Positions 33,657 through 42,638 of a stretch of 64,000 bases of DNA are shown in pieces (the stretch's first letter is position 1; every line of letters begins with the position of its first letter). Where the stretch lies: the NCBI GenBank assembly GCA_949285075.1, contig CASDXF010000002.1:44755-108754 (forward strand), in the 5' to 3' direction. Both the position numbers and the translations under genes were made by a program. The notes under the pieces were generated by a model. That model was not told where the DNA came from. It worked only from the letters and a program-made list of their open reading frames with translations, and did not search any database. The stretch comes from an uncultured Bacteroides sp. (GTDB lineage Bacteria > Bacteroidota > Bacteroidia > Bacteroidales > Bacteroidaceae).

Positions 33657-34787
33657 TTAACCTTGCCGTAATGCCTTGTCGAGGCGGAAGAGGAAGTCGT
33701 CGGCCTCCTCCACGCTGAGGCAGAGGGGCGGAAGCAGGCGGATGACGTTCGTGCCGCTGGCTCCGGTGAAGACGTGCTCGTCGTAGATGAGGCGGGCGCG
33801 CAGCTCCTTGACGGGGCGGTCGAACTCAAGGCCTATCATGAGGCCCCGGCCTCTTACTTCGCGTATCTGCGGGAACTTCTTCAGCTCGTCCAACAGATGC
33901 TGGCCCACGCGGGCGGCGTTCTGCACGAGTTCCTCGTCTCTGATGACGTCCATCACGGCGAGAGCGGCCGCGCAAGCCAAGTGATTACCCCCGAACGTAG
34001 TGCCCAGTTGTCCGTAGACGGGCTTGAACATGGGGCTGATGAGTACGCCTCCCATAGGGAATCCGTTGCCGATGCCCTTAGCCACGGTGATGAGGTCTGG
34101 CCGGATGCCGGAATACTGGTGGGCGAAGAAGCGTCCGCTTCGTCCGTATCCGCTCTGTATCTCGTCCAGAATCAGGATGGTTCCCGTCTCCGTGCAGGCT
34201 TGTCGCAGCGCTTGCAGGAACTCGTCGGTGGGCAGCTTGATTCCGCCCACGCCTTGAATGCCTTCAATGATGACGGCGCACACGTCTCCCTTCGCCAGTT
34301 CCCGGCGCATGGCCTCCGTGTCGTTCAGCGGCAGGTAGGTGACGTGCCCGTTGGCGTTTATCGGGGCGATGATGGCGGGGTTATCGGTGGCCTCCACCGC
34401 GAGCGACGTGCGTCCGTGGAAGGCTTTTCCGAACGACACTATCCGCTTGCGTCCGTTGTGGAACGACGCGAGCTTCAGGGCGTTCTCGTTCGCTTCCGCC
34501 CCGCTGTTGATGAGGAAGAGGCTGTAGTCCTCGTATCCCGAGAGCTTTCCTAACCGTTCGGCCACTTGCTGCTGTAGCTTGTTGATGACCGAGTTGGAGT
34601 AGAATCCTAACCGTGTGACCTGTTTCGCTATGGCGGTCACGTAGTGCGGATGCGCGTGTCCGATGGAGATGACGGCGTGTCCTCCGTACAGGTCGAGGTA
34701 TTCCGTCCCGTTCTCGTCCCAGACCTTGCATCCTTTCCCTTCCACGATGTTGACGTCGTAAAGGGGGTATACATCGAAAGGTTTCAT
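33657..34787 (-). CDS. argD: acetylornithine/succinylornithine aminotransferase
   Basis: A 376-residue class III PLP-dependent aminotransferase that converts N-acylglutamate semialdehyde to N-acylornithine in arginine synthesis. The PLP lysine lies in LITVAKGIGNGFPMGGVLIS, and the Asp that holds the PLP ring nitrogen in LILDEIQSGYGRSG. In Bacteroides the acyl group of the pathway is known to be succinyl rather than acetyl (the transcarbamylase uses N-succinylornithine), so the natural substrate here is probably succinylated. It is the last gene of the arg unit, 122 bp after argC with a small hairpin between. Confidence 0.94.
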   Translation of the reverse strand: MKPFDVYPLYDVNIVEGKGCKVWDENGTEYLDLYGGHAVISIGHAHPHYVTAIAKQVTRLGFYSNSVINKLQQQVAERLGKLSGYEDYSLFLINSGAEANENALKLASFHNGRKRIVSFGKAFHGRTSLAVEATDNPAIIAPINANGHVTYLPLNDTEAMRRELAKGDVCAVIIEGIQGVGGIKLPTDEFLQALRQACTETGTILILDEIQSGYGRSGRFFAHQYSGIRPDLITVAKGIGNGFPMGGVLISPMFKPVYGQLGTTFGGNHLACAAALAVMDVIRDEELVQNAARVGQHLLDELKKFPQIREVRGRGLMIGLEFDRPVKELRARLIYDEHVFTGASGTNVIRLLPPLCLSVEEADDFLFRLDKALRQG

Positions 34788-34807
34788 GATTGATGAGTTA
34801 AAGCAAT

Positions 34808-34842
34808 GCCCCTCTCCGGCTCTCCCTCCGTGGGGAGAGGGA
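34808..34842 (-). other. GC-rich hairpin between argC and argD
   Basis: CCCCTCTCC pairs with GGGGAGAGG around a loop of about 15 nt. A similar CCCTCTCC-type hairpin lies between aroF and tyrA at 60250-60290. With no T run it is more likely an RNA-processing or stability element, or a small dispersed repeat, than a terminator. Confidence 0.5.
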
Positions 34843-34909
34843 TGAGAGATGTTTTTAAATTGTTTCTTACTATTCCTTTATCTATTCTCGTTTCAGCCCG
34901 CTCGCCTCC

Positions 34910-35878
34910 TTAGAATGCGCTCGGCTTCAGGCGCAGTCCCACCGTCTCTTCTAGGTTGAACATCAGGTTCATGTTGTGCACCGCCTGACCGCTCGCTCCC
35001 TTCAGCAGATTGTCGATGCACGAGATGATGAGCAGCTTGTCGCCGTGCTTCTCCAAGTGCAGCAGGCACTTGTTCGTGTTGACCACCTGCTTCAGGTCGA
35101 TGTTCTTGTCCACCACGTGCGTGAAGGAGTCCTTAGCGTAATATTCCTCGTACATGCGGGTAATCTCCTCTATGGCCACCTTCGTCTTGACCACGATGGT
35201 GGCGAAGATGCCCCTCGGGAAGTCGCCCCGGTAGGGGATGAAGTCAATCTCCGACTGGAAGCTGTTCTGCAACTGCCTTAGCGACTGCTTTATCTCCGGC
35301 ACGTGCTGATGCTCGAACGCCTTGTAGACGCTCAGGTTGTTGTCGCGCCAACTGAAGTGGCTCGTGGCTCCCGGCTTCACGCCCGCCCCCGTGCTTCCGG
35401 TGATGGCGTTCACCATGATGTCGCCCGTCAGCATCAGGTTCTTGGCCAGCGGCAGCAGCCCTAATTGGATGGCCGTGGCGAAGCATCCCGGATTGGCCAC
35501 GTGCTTGGCGGTGCAGGTGGCCCGCCGGTTCAGTTCCGGCAGTCCGTAGATGAAGTCGTGCGTATCGCTCTTGATGCGGTAGTCCATCGAGAGGTCGATA
35601 ATCTTCAGCTCCTCGGGCACGGTGTGGCTCTCCAGAAACTTTCTCGTGTCGCCGTGGGCCGTGCAGAAGAAGAGTACGTCAATCTTGTCCAGCGGCAGTT
35701 GGTCGGTAAACCGCATGTCTGTCTCGCCGTACAGTCCCTCGTGCACGTCGGTGATTCGGTTTCCGGCGTTGCTTCCGCTATTGACGAACACGATTTCCGT
35801 CTCCGGATGGTTGAGCAGCAGGCGAATCAGCTCGCCCGCCGTATATCCCGCTCCGCCTATGATTCCTGCCTTTATCAT
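34910..35878 (-). CDS. argC: N-acyl-gamma-glutamyl-phosphate reductase
   Basis: A 322-residue NADPH-dependent reductase of arginine synthesis. The Rossmann motif is IIGGAGYTAGELIRLL and the catalytic cysteine is in VANPGCFATAIQLGLLPL. Its start overlaps the argG stop by 4 bp, so translation is coupled. As for argD, the substrate in Bacteroides is probably the succinylated intermediate. Confidence 0.95.
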   Translation of the reverse strand: MIKAGIIGGAGYTAGELIRLLLNHPETEIVFVNSGSNAGNRITDVHEGLYGETDMRFTDQLPLDKIDVLFFCTAHGDTRKFLESHTVPEELKIIDLSMDYRIKSDTHDFIYGLPELNRRATCTAKHVANPGCFATAIQLGLLPLAKNLMLTGDIMVNAITGSTGAGVKPGATSHFSWRDNNLSVYKAFEHQHVPEIKQSLRQLQNSFQSEIDFIPYRGDFPRGIFATIVVKTKVAIEEITRMYEEYYAKDSFTHVVDKNIDLKQVVNTNKCLLHLEKHGDKLLIISCIDNLLKGASGQAVHNMNLMFNLEETVGLRLKPSAF

Positions 35879-37083
35879 ATTTCCTCGTCCTTATGGTTCG
35901 TGTAGTACACCCTCAGCGGCGTGGAAGTTACCTTGATGAAGCCTTTGGCGTCCTCGGCCGTCCATCCTTTCTGCATTTCTCCGTACTCGCCGAACTTGGT
36001 CTTCACGAGGTCGTCCTTCGACTCTACGCCCACGGTAGAGAACGACAGCGGGCGCAGCTCCAGAATGGCCGTACCGTTCACGTTTCGCTGGCTCTCTTGC
36101 AGCATGGCCTCGATGTCCCTCATCACCGGCTCCAAGTATTGGCTCTCGTGCAGGAACATGCCGTACCAGTTGGCCACTTGGTCCTTCCAGTACTGCTGCC
36201 ACTTGCTCAACGTATATTTCTCAAGGAAGCGGTGCGCCCCGATAATCAGCATCGGTGCGGCGGCCTCGAAGCCTACGCGTCCCTTGATGCCGATGATGGT
36301 GTCGCCCACGTGCATATCCCGTCCTATGCCGTATGCCGAGCCTATCTCCTCCACCTTCTGTATGGCCTTTATCGGGTCGTCGAACTTCTCGTCGTTCACG
36401 GCCTTCAGCTCGCCTTTCTCGAAGGTGAGCCGCAGCTGCTCGCTGCCCTCTTTCGTCACGTGCTTCAGGTAGGCGCTTTCCGGCAGTCCCTGAGCGGAGT
36501 CCAGAATCTCGCCTCCGCAGATGGAGGTTCCCCACAGTCCCACGTTGTACGAGTACTTCAGCTTGGCGAAGTCGGCCTTGAAGCCGTGCTTGTTCAGGTA
36601 GTCAATCTCCTCCTGACGGCTCAGCGCCATGTCGCGGGTCAGCGTGATGATTTCCACGCCCGGAGCCAGTACGAGGAAGGTCATGTCGAAGCGAATCTGG
36701 TCGTTGCCCGCTCCGGTGGAGCCGTGGGCTATGGCGTCGGCCCCTATCTCGTTGGCGTATCGCGCGATGGCCAACGCTTGGAATATGCGTTCCGAGCTGA
36801 CGGAGATGGGGTAGGTGCCGTTGCGCAGCACGTTTCCGAAGACCATGTACTTCAGGCTCTTCTCGTAGTATTCACGCGTAACGTCCAGTGTGACGTACTT
36901 CACCGCCCCCAGTTTGTAAGCGTTCTCCTCGTTCGTCTTCAGTTGTTCCGGGCTGAAGCCCCCCGTATTGGCGCAGGCCGCGTACACTTCGTAGCCCTTC
37001 TCTTTGGCAAGATACATTACGGTGAACGACGTGTCCAGTCCACCGCTGAAAGCTACCACGACTTTCTTCTTTTTCTCTTCCAT
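35875..37083 (-). CDS. argG: argininosuccinate synthase
   Basis: A 402-residue ATP-dependent enzyme that joins citrulline and aspartate. The nucleotide-binding signature VVAFSGGLDTSFTVMYLAKE is at the N-terminus, and the conserved HGSTGAGNDQIRFD region follows at about residue 115. It starts 12 bp after the GNAT gene. The protein is of normal length for the family. Confidence 0.97.
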   Translation of the reverse strand: MEEKKKKVVVAFSGGLDTSFTVMYLAKEKGYEVYAACANTGGFSPEQLKTNEENAYKLGAVKYVTLDVTREYYEKSLKYMVFGNVLRNGTYPISVSSERIFQALAIARYANEIGADAIAHGSTGAGNDQIRFDMTFLVLAPGVEIITLTRDMALSRQEEIDYLNKHGFKADFAKLKYSYNVGLWGTSICGGEILDSAQGLPESAYLKHVTKEGSEQLRLTFEKGELKAVNDEKFDDPIKAIQKVEEIGSAYGIGRDMHVGDTIIGIKGRVGFEAAAPMLIIGAHRFLEKYTLSKWQQYWKDQVANWYGMFLHESQYLEPVMRDIEAMLQESQRNVNGTAILELRPLSFSTVGVESKDDLVKTKFGEYGEMQKGWTAEDAKGFIKVTSTPLRVYYTNHKDEEI

Positions 37084-37095
37084 AGTGCTGTATTT

Positions 37096-37677
37096 TTAAA
37101 TAACGTTGTTTCTTTCCTGTTCTCTCTTTTGGTTCTTCGGGTCCGCCGGGTCGTACAGCATGGCCGTACAGATGCAGAACTTTCTGTTCTTGGCCATTAG
37201 TATCTCGTGGTTGACGCAGCCTTCGCATCCCTTCCAGAAGGCGTCGTCGTCCGTCAGCTCGTTGAAGGTCACCGGCACGTATCCCAGTTCCGTGTTCATC
37301 TTCATGACGGCCGCTCCCGAGGTCAGGCTGAAAATCTTCGCCTTCGGCCATCTCAGGCGTGCCAGCGTAAAGGAGGCTTGCTTGATGCGCTTCGCGAGCC
37401 CTATGCCCCGGAAGTCCGGATGCACGATGAGGCCCGAAGTGGCCACGTATTGCTTGTTTCCCCACGACTCGATGTAGGTGAATCCGGCGAACACGTCTCC
37501 GCAGAGCGCGATAATCGCCTTGCCTTCCTTCATTTTCGTGGCCACGTATTCGTGCGTGCGTTCCGCTATACCGGTGCCGCGTACGGCGGCGGCTTTCCGG
37601 ATGGTATCCAGAATAGTGTCAACGTAAACCTCGTGCGAGGCGTCGGCTACCATAACGTCTATTTGTCGAATATCCAT
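37096..37677 (-). CDS. GNAT acyltransferase of the arg operon, probable N-acylglutamate synthase
   Basis: A 193-residue GNAT-fold protein with the acyl-CoA binding segment IVHPDFRGIGLAKRIKQASF (R/QxxGxG/A motif) at about residues 85-105. It is located between argR and argG. No classical argA or argJ is visible in this cluster, and I recall that the Bacteroides thetaiotaomicron orthologue at this position has been implicated as the N-acylglutamate (probably succinylglutamate) synthase. Position and pathway need make this the best guess; the acyl donor is not shown by sequence. Confidence 0.8.
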   Translation of the reverse strand: MDIRQIDVMVADASHEVYVDTILDTIRKAAAVRGTGIAERTHEYVATKMKEGKAIIALCGDVFAGFTYIESWGNKQYVATSGLIVHPDFRGIGLAKRIKQASFTLARLRWPKAKIFSLTSGAAVMKMNTELGYVPVTFNELTDDDAFWKGCEGCVNHEILMAKNRKFCICTAMLYDPADPKNQKREQERNNVI

Positions 37678-37713
37678 TTCTTAAATGCCTTATATTATAT
37701 ATATGTGTAACTT

Positions 37714-38184
37714 TTATTCTGTTTCTATGTCGTCGGCGTCTATGTTCGGTATGACGCGCGCGAGCGAACGGCGTACCTCGTCCCGCGAGGTCTCTTCGCG
37801 CAGTATCAGCATGATGGTGTCGTCGCCCGCTATCGTGCCTAATATTTCGGCGAACTCGTGCCTGTCGAGGTCGTAGGCCATGCCGCTGGCGTAGCCGGGC
37901 TTCGTGCGGATGACGGCGATGTTTCCCGAAAAGTCGAGCGACACGAATCCGTTGGCCTGCGTCAGGCCGCTGCCCTCTTGGCTGCCCGGCAGTACGTAGA
38001 CGCACTTGCCGTCCGTGTCGGAGGCCTTTGTCACCTCCAGTTGTTTAAGGTCGCGCGAGAGGGTGGCTTGCGTCACTTCGAACCCTTTTCCGGTTAATAT
38101 TTTCAGCAGTTCGTCTTGCGAACCTATCCTTTTGCTCGAAATGATTTTTTTTATCGCGTTTAGTCTGTTCGCTTTCTTGTTCAT
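37714..38184 (-). CDS. argR: arginine repressor ArgR
   Basis: A 156-residue hexameric regulator with an N-terminal winged helix (about 5-70, with TQATLSRDLKQLEVTK) and a C-terminal arginine-binding oligomerisation domain (IAGDDTIMLILREE). The frame is open from 38283, but the ATG at 38184 fits the family and the longer frame would run through the operator. It lies 36 bp upstream of the GNAT gene and may head the arg transcript. Clustered ARG-box-like sequences directly upstream point to autoregulation. Confidence 0.94.
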   Translation of the reverse strand: MNKKANRLNAIKKIISSKRIGSQDELLKILTGKGFEVTQATLSRDLKQLEVTKASDTDGKCVYVLPGSQEGSGLTQANGFVSLDFSGNIAVIRTKPGYASGMAYDLDRHEFAEILGTIAGDDTIMLILREETSRDEVRRSLARVIPNIDADDIETE

Positions 38185-38287
38185 TGCATAAATATTCAGA
38201 AATCGCCGCAAAAATATGCAATATTCTGCATAAACGGTGCATAAATGCGCATGTTTTTGCATATTTTTACCGTAAAACTGCATATCG
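38185..38287 (-). promoter_or_regulatory. argR promoter with clustered ARG-box-like operators
   Basis: A -7-like TATTTTTG (minus, 38216-38209) is surrounded by dyads resembling ARG boxes: TGCATAAATATTCA at 38185-38198, TATGCAATATTCTGCATAA at 38215-38233, TGCATAAATGCGCATG at 38238-38253, and TGCATA half sites near 38259 and 38280. The first fits the general TGNATWWWWATNCA pattern of ARG boxes and abuts the start codon. Assignment to ArgR is by inference. Confidence 0.7.
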
Positions 38288-38417
38288 GGAAGGCGCGGGA
38301 ACTCTGTCGGGGAGGATTCGCCTTTTCTTAGACCTTCTTCCGTTTCCGGCCGGAAAGGGCGGCTTGGTAAAGAAGGGATACATTCCGGCGCGTCTCAGGA
38401 AGGGCCGACGACGGCCA

Positions 38418-38505
38418 TAGCTACGGCTCGTGAGAGGAAGGGCCACGGCTCGTGAGGGAAAGGGCTATTTCTCGCGAGAAACAGGGCGGCGGCTCGCGAG
38501 CCGTA
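38418..38505. repeat. 22-bp palindromic repeat array G (CTCGCGAG family)
   Basis: Four tandem 22-bp units (starts 38418, 38440, 38462, 38484), the last being GGGCGGCGGCTCGCGAGCCG plus TA. The gap 38185-38865 between divergent argR and rhaB holds the argR operators, this array, the direct repeat at 38557 and the rhaB -7 box. Confidence 0.85.
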
Positions 38506-38556
38506 GGGCTACGGGACAAGTCAAACTTTTGGAGTTTTTAAATCGTTGTTTCTTAG

Positions 38557-38590
38557 CGTGTTGTAGAATCACTGCTCGTGTTGTAGAATC
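38557..38590 (+). promoter_or_regulatory. direct repeat upstream of rhaB, possible activator site
   Basis: CGTGTTGTAGAATC occurs at 38557-38570 and again at 38577-38590, a 20-bp spacing that fits two turns of DNA and the paired sites of AraC-type activators. It lies about 210 bp upstream of the rhaB -7 box, rather far for direct activation. Confidence 0.4.
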
Positions 38591-38796
38591 GCCCTCCCGT
38601 CTTTTTGCGCTTACTCCCTTTCGCTTCGGGCCCGATGTCCTTACGGTAAAATATGAGGTCAAATTTAAGCCGAAGGGATTCCCGGAACCCTTTTCCGCGC
38701 CCTTCTTCGCTTTAAAATGGATACGGAAATGCTCATTCGTGTCAAAAATTATAGGTTTTCAGTCAAAAAGTGAAGGGCTTAAATCTGAGAGCTGAC

Positions 38797-38804
38797 TATC
38801 TTTG
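38797..38804 (+). promoter_or_regulatory. -7 box of the rha operon
   Basis: TATCTTTG matches TAnnTTTG and lies 62 bp before the rhaB start. No TTTG is found at -33, as expected for a promoter that needs an activator. Confidence 0.65.
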
Positions 38805-38865
38805 CACACGTGAGGGTAAAGGGAAACTCTTGCCCTCTTATGTTTTCGTAAAAAAGCGTACTGCG

Positions 38866-40323
38866 ATGAAACAGAATTTTTTAGCTTTCGATTTAGGAGC
38901 CACAAGCGGCCGCACGGTTATGGGAACGTTTACCGATTGCGGATTGGAGCTAAGGGAGCTCAATCGCTTTCCAAATCATCTGATAGAGACGGGAGGGCGT
39001 TATTATTGGGATATTTACGCGCTGTACCGCCATATACTTGACGGGCTTGCGGTGGCGGCTCGGGAGGGAGAACCCGTCACTTCCGTAGGCGTAGACACGT
39101 GGGGCGTGGATTTCGTCTGCGTGGGGAAGGACGGCGCGCTGCTGAGGCAGCCCCGCTCGTATCGGGACCCTTATACGGAGGGCGCACCGGAAAAGCTGTT
39201 CGAGCGTCTGTCCCGGGCGGAGCTGTACCGGAAGACGGGCATCCAGATTATGAACTTCAATTCGCTGTTCCAGTTGGACGCGATGCGCCGTCAAGGTGAC
39301 AGCGCATTGGAGGTGGCGGACAAGATACTTTTTGTTCCGGACGCCCTGAGCTACATGTTGACGGGAGAGATGGTGACGGAGTACACCATCGCCTCGACCT
39401 CGCAGCTGGTCAACGTGCATACTCGCCGGTTGGACGGGGAGCTGTTGCGCTTGTTGGGGCTGACGGAATCCTCGTTCGGACGTTTCGTCTATCCGGGCGA
39501 GCGGGTAGGGACGCTGAGCGAGAGCGTCCGGCGGATGACCGGGGCGGGCGAGGTGCCCGTGATTGCCGTGGCCGGACACGATACAGCCTCCGCCGTGGCC
39601 GCCGTGCCCGCCCTCGACCGTAACTTCGCCTATTTAAGCAGCGGCACGTGGTCGCTGATGGGCGTTGAGACGGACACTCCGGAGACGGGCCCCGAGGCGG
39701 AGTCGCTGAACTTCACCAACGAGGGCGGCGTGGAGGGCACCACCCGCCTGCTGAAGAACATCTGCGGAATGTGGCTGCTTGAGCGTTGCCGCGAGCGTTG
39801 GGAGGGGGCCGACTACGCCACCCTGATTCGGGAGGCGGAGGCCTGCGAGCCGTTCCGCAGCCTGATAAACCCGGACGCGGCGGACTTCGCCAATCCTGCG
39901 GACATGGAGGCGAGCATCGCGGACTATTGCGCCCGTACGGGGCAGCCCGTTCCCGAGCGCCGGGGGCAGGTGGTGCGCTGCATCTTCGAGAGCTTGGCCC
40001 TGCGCTATCGGCAGGTGTTGGAGAGTCTCCGGACGCTGTCGCCTCACCCCATCGAGACGCTGCACATCATCGGCGGCGGAAGCCGTAACGACGTGCTGAA
40101 CCAGTACACGGCGAACGCCATAGGACTGCCCGTGGTAGCCGGCCCTTCGGAGGCTACGGCCATCGGCAACTTGGCGATTCAGGCTATTGCGGCCGGAGCC
40201 GCCGAGGACATCGCCTCCATGCGCGCCCTGATTCGCCGTTCCGTCTCCCTGAAGGTGTATCAGCCGACAGACACCGCGGTGTGGGACAAGGCTTATGCTG
40301 ACTATAAACAACGTGTTAAATAA
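38866..40323 (+). CDS. rhaB: L-rhamnulokinase
   Basis: A 485-residue FGGY-family sugar kinase that phosphorylates L-rhamnulose with ATP. N-terminal phosphate-binding motif FLAFDLGATSGRTVMGTF; later VDTWGVDFVC, and the C-terminal ATPase loop LHIIGGGSRNDVLNQYTANA. The frame is open from 38770, but the ATG at 38866 (MKQNFLAF) begins directly before the first motif and after the -7 box. First gene of the rhamnose operon; rhaA follows after 26 bp. Confidence 0.95.
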   Translation: MKQNFLAFDLGATSGRTVMGTFTDCGLELRELNRFPNHLIETGGRYYWDIYALYRHILDGLAVAAREGEPVTSVGVDTWGVDFVCVGKDGALLRQPRSYRDPYTEGAPEKLFERLSRAELYRKTGIQIMNFNSLFQLDAMRRQGDSALEVADKILFVPDALSYMLTGEMVTEYTIASTSQLVNVHTRRLDGELLRLLGLTESSFGRFVYPGERVGTLSESVRRMTGAGEVPVIAVAGHDTASAVAAVPALDRNFAYLSSGTWSLMGVETDTPETGPEAESLNFTNEGGVEGTTRLLKNICGMWLLERCRERWEGADYATLIREAEACEPFRSLINPDAADFANPADMEASIADYCARTGQPVPERRGQVVRCIFESLALRYRQVLESLRTLSPHPIETLHIIGGGSRNDVLNQYTANAIGLPVVAGPSEATAIGNLAIQAIAAGAAEDIASMRALIRRSVSLKVYQPTDTAVWDKAYADYKQRVK

Positions 40324-40349
40324 TTACTAATATTAAATTCATCCTTATC

Positions 40350-41603
40350 ATGGAAAAGGAAACTTTAATTCAGAAAGCGTATGAGATTGCCGCGGAACGC
40401 TATGCGGCGGTAGGAGTGGACGTCGAAGCGGCGTTGGCCAAGTTACAGAACATATCGTTGTCGCTGCATTGCTGGCAGACGGACGACGTGACCGGATTCG
40501 AGTCCGGAGGTGAGCTTACGGGAGGCATTCAGACGACGGGAAACTATCCCGGCAAAGCCCGTAATATCGAGGAGGTGAGGCAGGACATTCTGAAGGCGGC
40601 CTCTTACATTCCGGGGACGCACAGATTGAGCCTGCATGAGATTTACGGCGACTTTGGCGGCCAGTTTGTCGACCGCGACCAAGTGGAGCCGAAACACTTC
40701 GAGAGTTGGATGCAGTGGGCTGGGGAGAACGGGATGAAGCTCGACTTCAATTCCACCTCCTTCTCTCACCCGAAGTCGGGGAACCTGACGCTTGCCAATC
40801 CGGACAAGGGCATCCGCGACTTTTGGATTGAGCACACGAAGCGTTGCCGCGCCATAGCCGAGGAGATGGGAAAACGGCAGGGAAACCCCTGCGTCATGAA
40901 CTTTTGGGTGCACGACGGAAGCAAGGACATTACGGTGAACCGGATGAAGTACCGGGCCTTGCTGAAGGAGTCGCTGGACAGCATCTTCGCCGAGGAATAT
41001 CCGCACATGAGAGACTGCGTGGAGTCTAAGGTGTTCGGTATCGGTCTGGAGAGCTATACAGTAGGGTCGAACGACTTCTATATCGCTTACGCCGCTACCC
41101 GCAACAAGATTGTGACGTTGGATACGGGACACTTCCATCCGACGGAGAGCGTGGCCGACAAGCTGTCGTCGCTGCTGCTCTACATCCCCGAGGTAATGCT
41201 CCACGTGAGCCGTCCGGTACGTTGGGACAGCGACCACGTGACGATAATGAACGACGAGACATTAGACCTCTGCAAGGAAATCGTGCGCTGCGACGCGTTG
41301 GACCGGGTTCACATCGGGCTCGACTACTTCGACGCGAGCATCAACCGTATCGGCGCTTATGTCATAGGTAGCCGAGCTACCCAGAAGTGCCTGCTGCAAG
41401 CCTTGCTTGAGCCGCTTGACCGCCTGCGCGAGTACGAGGCGAGCGACCGCCTTTTCGAGCGTCTCGCCTTGCTTGAGGAAGCGAAGTCGCTGCCGTGGAA
41501 TGCGGTATGGGATATGTTCTGTCTGAAGAACAACGTTCCGGTGGGCGAGGACTTCATCCCGGAAATAGAGAAGTACGAAGCGGAAGTAACCTCTAAACGA
41601 TAA
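40350..41603 (+). CDS. rhaA: L-rhamnose isomerase
   Basis: A 417-residue metal-dependent isomerase converting L-rhamnose to L-rhamnulose. Family signatures include LSLHCWQTDDVTGFE, the DFNSTSFSHPKS segment, and the metal-binding TLDTGHFHPTE and HVSRPVRWDSDHV regions. The length matches the family. Second gene of the operon, 3 bp before rhaT. Confidence 0.97.
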   Translation: MEKETLIQKAYEIAAERYAAVGVDVEAALAKLQNISLSLHCWQTDDVTGFESGGELTGGIQTTGNYPGKARNIEEVRQDILKAASYIPGTHRLSLHEIYGDFGGQFVDRDQVEPKHFESWMQWAGENGMKLDFNSTSFSHPKSGNLTLANPDKGIRDFWIEHTKRCRAIAEEMGKRQGNPCVMNFWVHDGSKDITVNRMKYRALLKESLDSIFAEEYPHMRDCVESKVFGIGLESYTVGSNDFYIAYAATRNKIVTLDTGHFHPTESVADKLSSLLLYIPEVMLHVSRPVRWDSDHVTIMNDETLDLCKEIVRCDALDRVHIGLDYFDASINRIGAYVIGSRATQKCLLQALLEPLDRLREYEASDRLFERLALLEEAKSLPWNAVWDMFCLKNNVPVGEDFIPEIEKYEAEVTSKR

Positions 41604-41606
41604 GTC

Positions 41607-42626
41607 ATGGATGTCCTGATAGGTTTGCTCATCATCGCCGTGGGGAGCTTTTGCCAGTCCAGTTCGTATGTCCCCATCAATAAGGTGAAGGAGTGGCACT
41701 GGGAAAGTTTCTGGTTGGTGCAGGGCGTGTTCGCTTGGTTGGTGTTTCCTCTGTTGGGAGCCTTGTTGGGTCTTCCCCGTGGAGTTGGATTGTTCGAACT
41801 CTGGAGCGCCGGCGGCGCGGGAATGAGTATCGTTTACGGGATACTGTGGGGAGTAGGCGGACTGACCTTCGGGTTGTCAATGCGTTATCTTGGTGTCGCG
41901 TTGGGGCAGAGCATCGCTTTGGGTACTTGCGCCGGCTTCGGAACACTGTTTCCCGCCCTCTTCTCCGGGACGAACCTGCTTGAGGGCGACGGACTGATTC
42001 TGCTCTTGGGCGTTTGCGTCACGTTGGCGGGCATCGCCATCATCGGTTATGCCGGAAGCCTGCGTTCCCGTAACATGAGCGAAGAGGAGAAAAAGGCCGC
42101 CGTGAAGGACTTCGCATTGACGAAAGGACTGTTGGTGGCGCTGTTGGCGGGCGTGATGAGCGCCTGCTTCGCTTTGGGCCTCGATGCCGGAGCGCCTATT
42201 AAGCAGGCGGCTCTGGACGGCGGGGTAGACGGGCTTTACGCCGGGCTTCCCGTCATCTTCTTGGTGACGTTGGGCGGTTTCCTGACCAATGCGGCCTATT
42301 GCTTGCAGCAGAATTGGGCGAATAAGTCGGCGGGCGACTACGCCAAGACGAGCGTCTGGGGGAATAACCTGCTGTTCTGCGCATTGGCCGGCGTACTGTG
42401 GTATATGCAGTTCTTCGGATTGGAAATGGGGAAGAGCTTCCTTACGGACAGTCCGGTGCTGTTGGCCTTCTCGTGGTGCATCTTGATGGCGTTGAATGTA
42501 ACCTTTAGTAATGTATGGGGAATCATCTTGAAGGAATGGCGTGGCGTGTCGGCGAAAACGATTGCCGTGCTTGTTCTCGGGTTGGCCGTACTGGTCTTCT
42601 CGCTGATATTCCCGAACTTGTTTTAA
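41607..42626 (+). CDS. rhaT: L-rhamnose/proton symporter
   Basis: A 339-residue inner-membrane transporter with ten predicted hydrophobic helices, related to the E. coli RhaT drug/metabolite-transporter-superfamily symporter. Recognisable parts are CQSSSYVPINKVKEWHWESF near the N-terminus and FLTNAAYCLQQNWANKS in the C-terminal half. Its place between rhaA and rhaD supports rhamnose uptake. Confidence 0.95.
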   Translation: MDVLIGLLIIAVGSFCQSSSYVPINKVKEWHWESFWLVQGVFAWLVFPLLGALLGLPRGVGLFELWSAGGAGMSIVYGILWGVGGLTFGLSMRYLGVALGQSIALGTCAGFGTLFPALFSGTNLLEGDGLILLLGVCVTLAGIAIIGYAGSLRSRNMSEEEKKAAVKDFALTKGLLVALLAGVMSACFALGLDAGAPIKQAALDGGVDGLYAGLPVIFLVTLGGFLTNAAYCLQQNWANKSAGDYAKTSVWGNNLLFCALAGVLWYMQFFGLEMGKSFLTDSPVLLAFSWCILMALNVTFSNVWGIILKEWRGVSAKTIAVLVLGLAVLVFSLIFPNLF

Positions 42627-42638
42627 TTAGATAGCGAT

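Noticed and set aside
35893-37200. 435-residue plus-strand open frame opposite argG
   Set aside because: It is antisense to a gene with complete argininosuccinate synthase motifs; no family resemblance.
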